A stretch of DNA of 64,000 nt from Globodera rostochiensis (GCA_018350325.1 JAEVLN010000040.1:1-64000), one strand, 5' to 3'. Positions 13,701-26,023 are shown, numbered from the stretch's first letter. Notes: a model not told the origin generated them from the sequence alone. Numbers and translations are program-made.

Positions 13701-16654
13701 CAATGATGGCACCGATGGGATGACCACTTCTTGTTTGATGCTGCCAACAACACCCCCGAGAGCGGAGGTGGCGGAGGATGGAGCAACGTAAAGGTGGTTG
13801 GTGGTAGGCTAAAAGCAAAATATAAATAAATTTGGATTTGAAGCTTTTTTAACCCAGGAAAATCCAAACCCGGACAGTTTGGCGCGGCAGTTTTGGCGTT
13901 GTGCCGTTTTGGGTACGTAGGCTAAACCCTATGTTTGGGGTCTGAAAAATCGTTGGGTCGGGGGGGGGATGCAAAATGACCTCTTTCTTCACAACAGCAT
14001 TGCCGTCTTCAGCATTCGCCCCATTCTGCTGCCGCTGTTCCTGCGCTGCCTGAAAATAATTTTATTTTAGAAATTGTACTGAATCCTAGCATTTCTGGAG
14101 AAATTTGAATTAAAATATTGGCGTAGTTTTTGAATAGAACACACCATGTTGGTTGGGTAAATATTTAAATTAAAAATAGCATTTTGTTTTGTCGCATTTT
14201 TACCGCCGCTTCTCCGTCGCCGTCTTCGCCTCTGTTTATGTCCTGTTGTTCCTGTTCCAGCTCCGTCTTTAGCTCAATTGTTGCTGCTGCAGTCATTGGC
14301 GTTGCTGAAAGCGCAACCACCGACGACGTCCCATTGCTTCGCCGACTGCTGTTGTTGAACACCAGCACCACCTTCTTGTCCTGTTTAGAAAGCATTGCAA
14401 AATTTTTTCGCGTCATTTTGTTTCTGCCCACCTTCTTCCGCTTATCCATGTTGTCCTGGTCCGTCTTCATCTTCTCCAACCCTTCGCTTTTGTCCTCTGT
14501 TTGGCCAGCTTGAACAATGCCATACTTCACGACCAACAGCGTACGAATGTGCTCAATGGTGTGCTGGTTAAACACCAGCTTGTAGCGCATCGGCAACGCC
14601 AGTTCCATGCCGTCGGTGGACGCCTTGAACAGCTCGCCAAGCTTGTAGGCTTAATGGAAAAGTTTTTTTTTAAATTGAGTGCAAAAAATGCTGAATTGAA
14701 AAAGCAGAGCAATTGACAAAATTAGATCAAAAAATCCAAATGAAATGTACCGAAAGGGTCGAAGTAGCACTGCACCGCCTTGCCCATCATTGTTTTGCCG
14801 TTGTACCGGGCGATGAACGCTTCGGACTCGACACGGTGGCCAAAGTCAATCAGTGCCATGCCCATGTGCCGTCCGGTTCTGATTCGAGACAATTTTATAG
14901 ATAACGGAAAAATCTATTCCTATAAAAACTGAAAATTTCTTTTCATTTCTGATCAAAACAACAAAAAATTAACTAGCGCCCAAAAGTTCGAAATTCTCGA
15001 TCGATCGGTAATTATCAAGATTTTTTCCAGATTTTCAATTGACGAACTTATCGAGATTTTTTTTCAGCTTTCTAAGTGATCTCTCGATCGACTTTATTGA
15101 GATTTTTTTGGGGATTTTCTAATGATCTCAAACGATTCTCTGGCGAACAAATCCGGGCTCAACAAACAAAAAATTATTGCATTTTTACATAAAAGAGATC
15201 CCAACAAATTTCTGGATAATACAATACATTGGATGCCGGTAGATCAGCAGTTCGAATGGTTCCGCGCCACAATGGCCATTGTTATTGGCATTCTGTGACT
15301 GTTTGGTGGCAGTGGCTGATGGAATTTTCCTGAATTTTTTTAACGAAAAAATTTAACAAAAAAACTCAGACTGACTTGCACAACTCCTTCAAAAATTTTT
15401 CATCAATGTTATCGTTGAGGCCGACCAGTGCAATTTCACGGAAGGGTGGAATTGTGCAAAATTCGTCGTCCAACTTAATTTTATCGTTTTGTGGACTTTT
15501 TTAAAAAAACTAAAATGGATTTGGTTGGCTGAAGCTGACTGAGCTGGATCAATATTGTAATAAAAATTTTATGCGAAGTAATTCCTGTATTTGAAAAGTT
15601 AAATCAATAATTTAGTTCAAATTTGAATAATTATTCAACTTTGTTCTTGAAATAATATTTTAAATGATTAAATTCAAACCGTAAAGTCCGGCACTTGCAG
15701 TTCCATCCCCGTTTTGGCACGTCGCGGGTCAAACGGACGCCGTGGGTCAACCACTTTGTCAGTGTTGTGCTAAAAAATGTATTTTAAAAATCGGAATTTA
15801 TTCCTTTTATGTTTCTCCTAGCCTCTTTACCCACATCTCAAATTTACGGGGGAAAAAACGAAATTCAGTGCCATGCCTCTATTAAAAACATGCCAGGCAG
15901 GACCCTATTTTTTTGGCAATTTCAATTCAATTTTACAACAACAAAAAACGTTCAAATGTCAAACAAATGGGTGGCAACGAATGTGGGAAAATGCCAAAGA
16001 ATCTTTTTTACACGCTGAAAAAGCCGCATTCATTGTTCGTTTAAATTTTGAGGTAAAATAATTTTTTAATTTTGACTACTCCTTCACGAGTTCCAAAATC
16101 TGTCAAAACGGATGCCAATTTGGATTGGACGGCACAGATAATCTAATTTGTAAGTCGCAAATTTTAAACAAAAAAAAACCTCAGGAAATTCAACGCAAAT
16201 GCCATGCACTCGGAAGATACACTTTGCATCATTGTCGGGGTCGTGCGGGTGGGGAAGACGTTTCCACGCGTGGATTTGCTTTTTCTGAAAAATTGCAATA
16301 TTCAATTACCCCCTACATAATTACCGGGTTGGCAAAGCAACAACTCGGCAATTTTTTAAATAAACTTAAATCGGAAAGCCGACAAAATCAACAAATTTTT
16401 CGAAAAACAAAACAAAAAAAACAATCCAAAATTTATGACAACCAAAAAACTAGATTGGAATGAGCAAGCCGGGTTCCCCCCCCCCCTCCCGTAAATTGGT
16501 TGCTTCAGAAAATCTCGAATTTAAAAAAAATAGAAACCTGAAATTCGCCCCAATGCGAGTAGTGGGGCTGGCCGCCATTTTGTTGGCGATTGTGATGGCA
16601 TGATGAAGTTGGATTTTGGTGGTGCGGAGGCGGATTGGTCGATGTGGAAGGCAT
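7732..16654 (-). CDS. set-2: SET1/COMPASS histone H3K4 methyltransferase
   Basis: Known role: catalytic subunit of the SET1/COMPASS complex, methylating histone H3 lysine 4 in the nucleus. Twenty-five exons fit with unbroken phase: 16538-16654, 16180-16284, 16080-16142, 15680-15769, 15376-15473, 15228-15329, 14751-14878, 14432-14649, 14204-14380, 13870-14049, ~13409-13808, 12878-13208, 12440-12819, 12254-12400, 11818-11974, 11428-11696, 10751-11380, 10511-10702, 10277-10432, 10133-10216, 9822-10019, 8532-8732, 8064-8138, 7932-8006, 7732-7812 (about 1550 residues). An N-terminal RRM follows the SET1-typical [14 protein letters not shown]; then Ser/Gln/Asn-rich and acidic low-complexity regions; then the N-SET region ([20 protein letters not shown]). 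The C-terminal SET domain has [22 protein letters not shown] and post-[16 protein letters not shown], all key residues intact. The exon 11 donor lies at the edge of a CA microsatellite and is uncertain. Confidence 0.95.
9174..9434. mobile_element. MITE in SET1 intron, CGTAACCAGG family
   Basis: Inverted ends CAGGAACGTAACCAGG (left) and CAGGGACGTAACCAGG (right, opposite strand) bracket poly-G/poly-C tracts and a GC-rich module (GCACCGGTTGGCACCGCC at 9307-9324). Flanks CAAACAAC and ACCACAAC are only partly alike, so the target-site duplication is decayed. It sits wholly in the 1.1-kb intron between 8733 and 9821. Confidence 0.6.
13270..13408. repeat. CA/CACAA microsatellite in SET1 intron
   Basis: Long runs of CA, CACGCG and CAACA on the plus strand fill most of the intron between SET1 exons at 13208 and about 13409. 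The donor of that intron is made of the same repeat (GTGTTGTG on the coding strand), so expansion could move the splice site. Confidence 0.85.
15000..15135. repeat. CTCGATCGA-word repeat in SET1 intron
   Basis: Words such as TCTCGATCGATCGG and CGAGATTTTTT recur here, matching the family with clear target-site duplications at 21439, 46477 and 50491. The ends of this copy are degenerate and no duplication was found. Confidence 0.45.
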
Positions 16655-16689
16655 TTCAGAGTGCTATATTCAAAAAAAAATTATGATTT

Positions 16690-17080
16690 CCGAGGCCCCG
16701 TAGCGTGTCTTGGATTTCGGGGGGAGGGGAGGGGGGGCAAGCCAAAAAGTCAATTTTTAGGAGTGTATTTTTTATCGCTATTGCTTTTCTTAGAATTTTT
16801 CAAAAAAAAAGCCCGATTTTTAAACGTGTATTTAAGCAGGGACGTAACTAGAAAAAAATTTCGGAGGGGGATTGGTCCATCTGAACGTCAGGATCGGCCC
16901 AGGATTTTTTTGATTTTTGATCGCAATTTGTTAAGAAAAGTGATCAAAAAAATTGTAAAAGTGTAAAACAATAGGGTCCCCCTCTTGTTTTTTTTTCTCA
17001 AATTTCATTTCGGGAGGGGGAATTCCCCCTCTCCAGGGCGGAGCCAGGGGGGCCCGTAGGGCGCCCCCCCCGAAAATTTT
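16690..17080. repeat. Poly-G 'CGTAGC' repeat family, nested copies
   Basis: Contains CCGTAGCGTGTCTTGG, a G-rich stretch with GGCAAGCCAAAAAGTC and a GTGTATTTTTTATCG tail, then a second start AGGGACGTAACTAGAAAAAA and a third, GGGCGGAGCCAGGGGGG. The same modules recur at 9174, 21608, 22145, 22776 and 23276, so this is a dispersed non-autonomous family. Boundaries are approximate. Confidence 0.5.
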
Positions 17081-18239
17081 TGTGAGAAAAAAAACCGTTT
17101 AATAGTATTCCACAAATTCGTAATCAATTAATCAATAGCCTTTCGTCAAACGATTTTAGATTTTTTAATGAATTTTGCTTAATGAAGTCCTCCCTACAGC
17201 TTTTCTGGTTTTGCAAAAATTGAAGTGATTCGAAAATAGTTCTAAACGCAAAACCAGAAATTGAAGATCGCCGATTTCTTACAGCGAATTTTTAAACCAC
17301 ATTTGTCTACCATTTGAACTCGACGGCTTCAACCAGATATCCCAAAAATATTTTTGGAATTTCATTTTTTTAAAACCCCAATCATTTACTCCAATCCAAT
17401 CCGTAAACTCCAACCTGACATGGGCTCCCCCGCTCACTTGGTGCTTTTACATTTGAGTTCCGTTCATCTGTTGCAGAAATTTTAGCAATCATTAAATCAA
17501 TCCCTGAAAGGAGAAGTTTCTGGAAGTTGACTCATTGTTCACCAAACGGAAATGAGCTGATTTACCGTTTTTAGCCCAATTTCCATATAATTTTCAAACA
17601 ACGACCAATTCGGAACAATCGGAGGAGCGGCTCGAATTGTTATGACTTACTTTATATGAACAGATTCTTAACAATGAAATCACTCGTTGAAAAGTCATAT
17701 AGACAGATTTGTATTCTATTGGACAAAGCTCAAAAAAGTTGGCCAAAGAAAAAAGATTTGATTTTTTGGGGTCGCTTAAATTTTGCGTTTATGTCTTCAA
17801 CCATTCTGTCAATTTTGTTGAATAGGTAAATAAGGTTAGGTGTATACAAATTCGACCTTCGGGAGGCCACCGGAACTTCAAAAAAGCTAAGACAAACAAT
17901 CGAATTGTCTGATTTCGAGCATTTTTGCTGGTGGAATACCGGGGATTTTTCTGGTCAGCAAACATAACTGTACTCTTAAACCTAACTATAAGTGCCAAAA
18001 AACAAATGAAAACTCTAATTGTAACTAAAATATCGACACACTCTCGAATCTGTCTGAATAATACACAGAAACACATAAAACGGAAGAATTGAGACCCGCT
18101 GATCGGGAGAAGAGAAGAGAGTTCAATCGCCCCTCCATTTTTTATTTCGTGCAAACGTAGGAAAATTTCGATTTTAATTTTACAGCCGCCAAAAGTACAG
18201 CGGGAGCGCAGAGAAACATTTTTAGTCGAAATTGCACAT

Positions 18240-18615
18240 CGGTGCTTGAACAGGGAGAGAGAGAGACGCGGGGGCGAAGAAATAGCAACGAAGAGAGGAG
18301 CAGCAGGTAGTGAAAAGGAAGAGAATGAGAGGGAGAGAGTGAAGACAGACAGCGAATTAAAGGGAATAGTGTTAGCAAAATAGCAGATAGTAGAAAGAGA
18401 GAGTGTGAAGACAGAGACAATGGACTAAAGAAAATAGTGCGACTGCAGAAGCAAAACACGCAAAACACGCGAGTGGGGGAGTGCAGGCAGCGGACTAAAA
18501 ATGTTCTCTAGCAGCAGAGAGAGAGAGACATAATTAGCACGCACGCGCCTCTGTAATTCGGTTCCTTCATTAAAGGAGACAATTATCGGCGTCAATATTT
18601 CAAATCGAAAAACCA
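18240..18615 (+). repeat. Direct repeat copy A, left of Nup107
   Basis: Shares long stretches with 24405-24606 in the same orientation: GACAGCGAATTAAAGG, ACTAAAGAAAATAGTG, GTGGGGGAGTGCAG, CTTCATTAAAGGAGACAATT and ATTTCAAATCGAAAAA. The two copies flank the Nup107 gene at a distance of about 6 kb. I see no coding frame in them. Confidence 0.6.
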
Positions 18616-19392
18616 TGCCAGACTATCTCGGTGGCTTTTTGATAGGCTACGAGGCTAAATTTTTCATAATGAGAGGGTTTTTTTGTGGAATTTTGTCACA
18701 AAATTTTTTTTTCTCGGCGGAGCCTACACGGAGCCCAAGTCACCTGCGCAAAAAAATTGGAAAAATGATACCAAATGGTTAATTTCCAAAAAGCGGGTAG
18801 CTATTGTATATGAAAAAGAGCTGCAAAACGAATTTTTTAAATTTTTTTATTAAATTTATAGTGTTTTTAATGAGCCGCAAAAACGAATTTGGTAACTATC
18901 GGTCATACCGTCCAGAGTCAAAATCAAATGCAAATATGCATCTTCTTCATCTTAATCAATTTCGATTTTCGTCGTCAATTTTTTATTTCAACAACTAAAG
19001 AGAGATTGGGCATTTAATCTTTTATATTATTACACTTTTATTGCCGACTGTTTTAATTAATTCCCTATTGACTTATTTCTTAAATATAATAAATTATCAT
19101 TATTAATAATTTCGTCGTCAATTTTTTACTTCAACAACTAAAGTAAAGATTGGGCATTACGCCCCTGGGGGGGGGGGGGGAGGCGGGGGATCGATTTGAA
19201 TGCTTAAAACCTAAGGTTTCTTCTGAGAAGTACTCCGGGGTTTTTTGAGGTCGCTGATCCGAACATCCGATTCATAATATGACATCATTATTTTATGTTT
19301 TCAACATCTGATTTTTTTAAATTTTTCCAAAAATCAATTTTAGCCTCACTTATTATTCGACTTTTTTGCAATTTGTACCAATTTTTTCTGTT

Positions 19393-22300
19393 ATGTCTTT
19401 GCAATTTCTGGATAGAAATGATCTGCTGGTGAAGCGTAAGTTTACACATCTTCAAGGGTTTTTGGGTTTATGACTTGTGTTTGCATTTTGCAGTTTCTCG
19501 CATGGTTTTCGAGGACTTCCACAACAATATATTTGCACTTAACGCGGATGCTCAAGATGATAAATGTGATACAACGCTTTTTAGAGGTCGGCCTCAGAAT
19601 TTATAAGAAAAATGCTAATAGGTAGAGAGTCTAGTTTAGTGGCTCTATTTTTGAAAAAAAACTATTTATTTTTAAATGTCACGCAAAACTTGCTGGGTGT
19701 TTTCGATGGCGTAGAACACAAATATGACATCCAGTTCGACTAATTCCAAACCTCGAACATGAACAAACAATTTTCAAAAACAAAAAATAAAAAAACAATT
19801 TTGGATCAAATCATTTAGGTAAAAGCACAGAATTTCAACGAATTGGTCAAAACGAAGGCTAGATTTACGTCCCCGACTTTGAACACCCCTAAAAACACAC
19901 TTTTCTCGATTTTGAAATTTTTTTTGCAAAAATAGTAAACTGCTTTATTAGCGAAAAAATTGAATAATAATGTATCTTTTTTTTATCATTTTCAGATTTG
20001 TGAAGCTGGCGTCAAAGGGATCGAACAGATTTGTGATGACGCTCAAATTGACCCCAACTCCAAGGCTATGATGAGCCAATTGTCTCTGGAACGGTCTGCT
20101 TATGCGCTTATACTCAAAATCGCGCACTCCAACAGACTGCTCAATGACAACAAGAATAGTGTTTGTTAAGTAATGCGTCTAATTTTATATGCTCAAATTA
20201 AGGTTTCTTCCTCATTGTTGACAAAATTGTTTTGTGAAAGTGATCAATTTCGTCGTGTTTCTGTAAAGTTATCAAATGATTTGAATTTATTTTTCAATTA
20301 ATTTCAGACGCTTTTGCTTTGGAGTGAGGAAAATGCGCTTTTTTCTGCCAGTGAATTTTCCAAAATCGTGGCGGAGGATGCTGAAGAATTGTCTCTTTTG
20401 GACAATATTTAGTGAGTTCATGGTTCTGAAATCCAAACCGTATTATTTTATTTTTATTTTTGAAAAAAAGTGGCCAGATTTGTGTTTACAGCTCATAGCT
20501 TAAAGCTTTTTGAGGGTGGATTCCCTTAAAACAGTAAGTGTCAAACAAAATGGTTTAGTGCCTGCACAAAGATGCGCGGCGGATCCGTCCACGTCGATTC
20601 ATGCTTTGTGGATCGATGTGCGGCGGAGGACGAGGAAGCCGTCCAAACTTTGAATCGGGTACTGTTTGCCCTTCTCCGCGCGGGTCGTCTTGACGATGCG
20701 AAGACTCTGTTAAACGACCTCAAGCTGCCTGCGTTGTCCACATTTATTTTTGTGCGTCAATTTCTCACCAATACGCGTCTCTCCCCGTTGGAACGCTTTG
20801 ATGAAATGTTCGATTTTGCACGGAGTCGTTTATTCTTTAAGCAAACGGCCCGCGAATTGATCCCTGTGGTATGTGTGGGTGCGGTGGGAGGGAGCAGATT
20901 ACCATTTAAACCGGAGGGTATCGACTCAAAGTTTTTTTTCTTAGTAACCTTTCAAATTAAACCAAATCAAACATTTTCGATACCATTCGAAACCAATAGT
21001 ATAGATTTTCCTTTGAATCTACCCATTGCATGCTTCGGATGGTATCGAAAATGTTTGATTTGATTAGACTTAAAAGAAGTTATTAAGAAAAAACTGAAAA
21101 GGAACGAGTTGATATTTTAAAATTTTATTTTATTTTATTTCAATTATTAACAACTGTAGGATGATGTGCGAGTCCAGCACACGGATCAGTGCATTTGGGC
21201 CACACTCGGGGGCGATTTGGCCACGCTGCTTTCGCATGCACAGTCCACCGAGGATCGTCTATGGGCCTATTTGAGCTGTGCTGCTGAGACGCTTTTGGAC
21301 GATGCACTTTTGAAGGTGCACGCGAAAGGGGACGACGAGCTCAATTTGTTGGCGATGGACATTCAGCGCCGGGAGGGGACGGATTTGCCGAAGGATGTGC
21401 ACTCAATATTTGCAGAACTGCGCAATGTGGGTGAGAACTGAGATCGGACCGATCGAGATTCTCGATCGAAATCGAGATTGAACAATTTTTACCGAGATTT
21501 CTCGAGATTTTCTTGGGATTTTCACTGATCTCGAACGAATCACGATCGTTTAATTTTTTTTCGATCGAAATCTTGATCGGTCCTCAAGTCCGATCTTTAG
21601 TGAGAATCCGGGACGCAAGGGCGTACCCAGCAGAGCTTGGAGGGGCTAATTTGAAGAGAAAAAAAAAGTCAATCTTTATTGGTGCATTTTTTCTTTTATA
21701 ACAAAAAATCGGAATAAAAATGCGCAACCTTTTCAGAGCGAGTGCCATTCTTATTACGTTCTCCTTGAGCATTTGGCACTGGAGCAATGGGACAGTGTTG
21801 CGGAGTCCATTAGAGAATATGTTACGAATAGCAAAAACGTTGACCAAATTACGGCCCATGAGCTCCGTTTCTTTGTCCATCTCGTCATTCTGTTGAAACT
21901 TTCGGGCAAAAGCTGTGCAAATTGGTCAATTTCTGACCAACTTATTGAACATTATTGCGCAATGCTCGTCCAAATGCGACTGATCGCCATTGTGCCTTTC
22001 TATTTGTATCATTTATCGCCAGAAAAATCGACCGGCAGAATGCTCGACTTTCTTATGGGTATGATGAAATTTTGTTGGGAAAAAATGGCCATTTTTTGTT
22101 TTAAAATTATTATGTTTTTTGTTGTTGGTAAAATTACACTGTGGCCTGTAGCCGGCCGGAGTGGCCGAGGGGGCCAGTGCCCCCCCCCCCCGAAATGTTT
22201 TTTTGAGAAATCGGGTGGACCCTTTTAAATTGCTTAAGAATAATGCAATAAAACCCAAAAATGCACCCCTAAGAATTGCATTTTTTTGGCTTGGCCCACC

Positions 22301-24319
22301 TCCCCAAAAATTTTTTTTCTGGCTACGGCCCTGGTGGGCTTTCTTACATCAAAACATTTTTTTTTCTTTTCAGACCTCACGTTTGTTTCGGAGCAGAAGG
22401 AGGTGTTGGAAAACGCGATGAAAGCCGGCTTTGATGTGCCAAATTTGTGCCGCGAAGTTTACCGACGTTTCAAAGACAGGAACAACAACATTTTTGGCCC
22501 CAAAATTGGGGGCGAGGCGATGAAGAAGGCGGCCGAGGAGCTCATTCGGGCGTGGAGATGGCTGGCATTTGGAGGCGAGAGGGAGTCGGTTTGGGACGCG
22601 ATCATTGAGGCTAACTTTCTGCTGCGCAAATTCTTCTGTGAGTTTTTTGAATCGATCGATCGTTTTTTCTTTTTCTTGTACTAGTATAAGTCGAACATCA
22701 CGTTTTGGGCAATAGCATCATAAAAAATAAGTTCAAAAGGGTTTAATAATGACAAATTGTTATGTCTACTTCAGGGCACCGTAGCCAGAAAAAATCGGGG
22801 GGGGGGGGGCAAGCTAAAAAAAAGAGTCTATTTTCGGGATGCATTTTTTTTTGCTTTTTATTCATTTTTGATTAAAAAAATTTAAATTTTTTTTTGTTGC
22901 GAATTTTGCTTAACTTCTAGGATGGGGGTCCAATTTTTTTGATGATTTATTAAGAAAATTGGTCCAATTATTACTAATTTTTTCCAAAACAAGGGTCCCC
23001 ATGTTTTTTTTCTATAAAAAAACATTTAGGCGGGGTCATGGGCCACTCACCCCCCCCCCCTTAATTGACTACCTAAGATGGATTTTTCATAAAATTGTTT
23101 AAGTGTACAATTTGATGTCAGAAGCACTTCAACTGATGCAATTGGCACCCGAAAATTTGCCCGCAATTGCTCTGAAAACGTTTGAAACGGAATTTCCGGA
23201 CAAACAAATCCCCGACAAACTGAGAGACGCCCAACGCGAGTTCGATTGCTACCAACTTTACTTTGTCAGTGATTCGAAACGGGGCATAGCCAGAAACTTT
23301 CTTAAGAAATTTTTCGAAGAATTTGATTTAAGGGGGAGGGGTGTTTTTTGGGGGTTTTTACATTTTTGAAGAATTTTTTCAGAAAGAAAATTCTCTATGC
23401 GTTTACCCGAGACCATTCGTGTTTCGTTGAATGGAAAAAAAATTTTGAGTTTGAACATGTCTGCTTGGGGTTACGGGCCTGATTCGAAACTATTTGTTTT
23501 GTCTGTTTACGTTTTAAAAATTATCATTTTTTTGTCCTTTTTTTACAGGAAGCAACTAGTCGCTACTCCGAATGGCAAAAACACGTGGAGGGAAACAAAG
23601 CGCCCGAACTGCCGACGAAATTGAGTGACGAACACTGGGCACGAATGGACATTCGGCGGAGGACAGAATACGAGCTAAGTGTGCAGAAAGCGAGGGACTG
23701 TCTGCTCAAATATTACCGACTTGTTGAGCTGTACAAAAAGGCAAGACGAGCTGGGGATTTATATTACTATATTTAGAACACGGATCGAAATCTCGATCAG
23801 AGATTTTTCGAAATACGAGATTTTTTGAAATTCTCGATCGGTCCTCAAGTCCGGGCTCTAATTTTATTTGTGACAAAACCAAAAAATATAATATATATGT
23901 TAATAATAAATCCTTCGTGGCTGGGGCATTGAATGGGAAATTCAGCGTGCAATTGAAGTCCTGGAGACTGTGCTGAAAATGTCACCACATGGATGGCTCG
24001 TAACACTTCCTGTGCGGGATGAGGATTTGGTTGACGAAGAGATCGTTGAACGGGCCGAGGATTTTGTCGAGATTCGCAAGGAGTACTTGTCCAACCTTTT
24101 CCAACTTCTCATCGACATTTACCATCGGTCCGATAAGCCAATGAGCGTATTGGACTTGGCTACACTAACCATGGACCCCGCCTATTGCTTGTACAAGGCG
24201 AGGATTTTTTTTGTTTGTTCACAGATCCAAAACCGTCATTTTTTATGCAGGCATTGGACAAAGACAATTTGCAGAAATTGTTGAAGCTGATCTCGCGAGC
24301 CGGCGCATCTCTTCTTTGA
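19393..24319 (+). CDS. Nup107: Nucleoporin Nup107
   Basis: Known role: a scaffold alpha-solenoid of the Y-shaped (Nup107-160) subcomplex of the nuclear pore. Twelve exons fit: 19393-19435, 19494-19586, 20006-20160 (start could be 19996), 20308-20411, 20559-20868, 21160-21426, 21737-22058, 22374-22637, 23104-23264, 23549-23740, 23946-24197 and 24251-24319, about 743 residues. Family landmarks in order: LFALLRAGRLDDAKTLL, RLWAYLSCAAETLLDD, a late EWQKHVEG block, SPHGWLV, and the C-terminus YKALDKDNLQKLLKLIS, matching the vertebrate end around LRKLLQKL. Introns 10 and 11 use GC donors (AAG|GCAAGA and AAG|GCGAGG). Introns hold MITEs at 21439-21599, 22145-22335 and 22776-23055. The first three exons are the least certain. 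Confidence 0.9.
20938..21090. repeat. Foldback copy, ATACCATTCGAAA family
   Basis: An inverted repeat in a Nup107 intron. The left arm carries AACCAAATCAAACATTTTCG and ATACCATTCGAAA; the right arm carries GGATGGTATCGAAAATG and TTGATTTGATT. The same words recur in inverted pairs at 47880-48130, 52195-52605, 58440-58520 and 60270-60490. Confidence 0.6.
21439..21599. mobile_element. hAT-type MITE, CGAGATT word family
   Basis: Flanked by GTGAGAAC (21431-21438) and GTGAGAAT (21600-21607), a 7/8 target-site duplication. Inner ends are TGAGATCGGACCGATC and the inverse of a right end in GATCGGTCCTCAAGTCCG. The body is made of GAGATTCTCGATCGAAAT-like words. It lies in the Nup107 intron directly after the exon ending at 21426. 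Confidence 0.7.
22145..22335. mobile_element. Poly-G MITE in Nup107 intron
   Basis: Left end GGCCTGTAGCCGG and right end CAGGGCCGTAGCCAG (opposite strand) form imperfect inverted repeats around C-rich and G-rich tracts and the GTGCATTTTTTTGG-type module of the 16690 family. It lies between Nup107 exons at 22058 and 22374. Confidence 0.55.
22776..23055. repeat. Poly-G family copy in Nup107 intron
   Basis: Starts CAGGGCACCGTAGCCAG and contains a 13-base G run, GGCAAGCTAAAAAA and GATGCATTTTTTTT, all shared with 16690-17080 and 22145-22335. No clear right terminus or target-site duplication was found, so it is probably truncated. Confidence 0.5.
23770..23860. repeat. CGAGATT-word repeat in Nup107 intron
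   Basis: Left end TTAGAACACGGATCG and right end CGGTCCTCAAGTCCGG belong to the same family as 50491-50680, shortened to under 100 bases. The flanking 8-mers do not match well, so no duplication is claimed. Confidence 0.5.
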
Positions 24320-24404
24320 CTGATTTATTTTTGTTTCTTGCGATCTTTTGTTTTCAAATAAACTTTACCAAACGGACCGCCCTTCGAATTACCTACCTAA
24401 AAAA

Positions 24405-24606
24405 GGAGAGGGAGAGTATGAAGACAGACAATGGAGTAAAGAAAATAGTGTCAGACAGCGAATTAAAGGAAATAGTGTGAGCAAAACACTACGCGAATGG
24501 GGGAGTGCAGACAGCAAACTAAAAATGCTCACTTTCTTCTATCTCTATCTGTGTTCCTTCATTAATGGAGACAATTATCGCGTCAATGTTTCAAATCGAA
24601 AAAATC
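24405..24606 (+). repeat. Direct repeat copy B, right of Nup107
   Basis: Shorter partner of 18240-18615, in the same orientation, starting just after the Nup107 stop codon. Shared words include ACAATGGAGTAAAGAAAATA, GGGGGAGTGCAGACAGC and TTCCTTCATTAATGGAGACA. Confidence 0.6.
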
Positions 24607-25346
24607 TTTCGTCCCTTACAAATTAAGCATTTTTTTTAATCAATTTGCAAACAACCGCTTAACCATCCATGGCCCAAATACAGAATAGGCCGTCCGTGTC
24701 TTAGCGGTTCATCACAACTAAGACAACATTCAAACGAAATAAGGGGGTCTTCTTGAACCGGAATCAGCAAAAAAAAAACATAAAATCAGCCGAATGTATA
24801 AATGAAGCAAATCCGAATTCATCCCATCACCGGCTAGCAGCACTTCAGTTCTCGTTCGAATTTACATCAATCACCATCCTTGGCGATCAGTTTTTGGCCA
24901 GACCAGTACACAGTGTCGGCGAATGTGCCCCATTTTTTAACGCTTGGTGCAAGCGAGTCGACGACAGCCATTTGTTGTCCCTTCGGGGGTTGAAGCGGTA
25001 GATGAATGTTCTGTTATGAGGTGTGTATAAAAAGAGGATTTATGACCATCCCGAATAGTAGTCGGAGCAGTTCGGTTCGGTGTAAACAACATTTGAAGCG
25101 CTTTATAGCAAGCACCTCTCAAACCAAATCAAAACAAATTTTTGATATCACAAAATTGCGGCAACCTTGCAGAATGGGCGCCGGCCACCCAAACATTGGT
25201 GTTCTTTTGAATCTAGAAATTTACACATTTTTCGAGGTGTAGTGATCACAAATATGTTGTAAGGGATCAGCGATTTGATCCAAAATTGTCAACTTTTTTT
25301 TTTCTGTATCCGCTGCAGCTAGTCTTAGTCATTATTTGATTTTCAT

Positions 25347-26023
25347 CAGGGCTGCGATCGTTTAAAGTCAATTCCCAAGTACAAAATGTTGATTTCCAAG
25401 TACATAATGGGCCAATTTTACGAATTCCAAGTACACTCAAAATTTATATTTTTATCAAAACAAAAACGCTTTATTCTTGTTCAAATGGCTTGTATTTATC
25501 ACCCGAATGAATCTTTTCCAACAATTTCTTTTTCCGCTCAACAATCGGTTCTCTTTATACCTAATCTTTGCGCGTGATTTTTCAAAATTTTTGGGAAAAG
25601 GTAGGGGGGTTGACGGTGCCGATAGGCGCCGCCGAGAAAATTTTGAATTTTTGACTCAATTTGTTAAGGGAATTTCAACCAATTATGAGAAGTCTGGCAG
25701 CGCCGATAGGCGCCGCCGTGAAAATTTTTTAGTAAATAAAATTGATGGAAAATATACCTAGTAAATTGACCATTTCCCCTTCTGCTACGTTTGACAAAAT
25801 TGTATTGTTTTTCCCATTCGGGTTTGATGATTTCTATTGAAAATCTTGAATATACAATGCCAAAACATGAATATTTCCATTAAAATCCCAAAATTTTCAA
25901 CACTCACGCCAAATGCTCATTTTCCAAGTACATTCTTGGAAATAAGTACACTTTTAAATTTGTAAGTACGAGGGTCCGTTTCCAAGTACTGTACTTGGCA
26001 TCCAAGTACGTATCGCAGCCCTG
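25347..26023. mobile_element. hAT-type MITE, CCAAGTAC word family
   Basis: Perfect 8-bp target-site duplication ATTTTCAT at 25339-25346 and 26024-26031. Terminal inverted repeats CAGGGCTGCGATCG and CAGGGCTGCGATACG (right end, opposite strand). The word TTCCAAGTACA recurs in both arms in direct and inverted orientation. The core holds two copies of the GC-rich module CCGATAGGCGCCGCCG (25619-25634 and near 25702). No open reading frame of note. Confidence 0.88.

Larger units (their letters stand above)
16655..19392. other. Divergent intergenic region, repeat-rich
   Basis: Between the divergent SET1 and Nup107 starts. 16690-17080 holds two or three overlapping copies of the poly-G family (words CGTAACTAGAAAAAAATTTC and GGGGGGCAAGCCAAAAA). 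17090-18130 shows nothing I recognise. 18240-18615 is one copy of a direct repeat that also lies beyond the far end of Nup107. A 13-base G run is near 19167. Confidence 0.5.

Noticed and set aside
15809..16463. Plus-strand open frames that looked like a small Cys-containing protein
   Set aside because: They are antisense to SET1 exons 2 and 3, which join in phase and give the SET1-typical N-terminal region.
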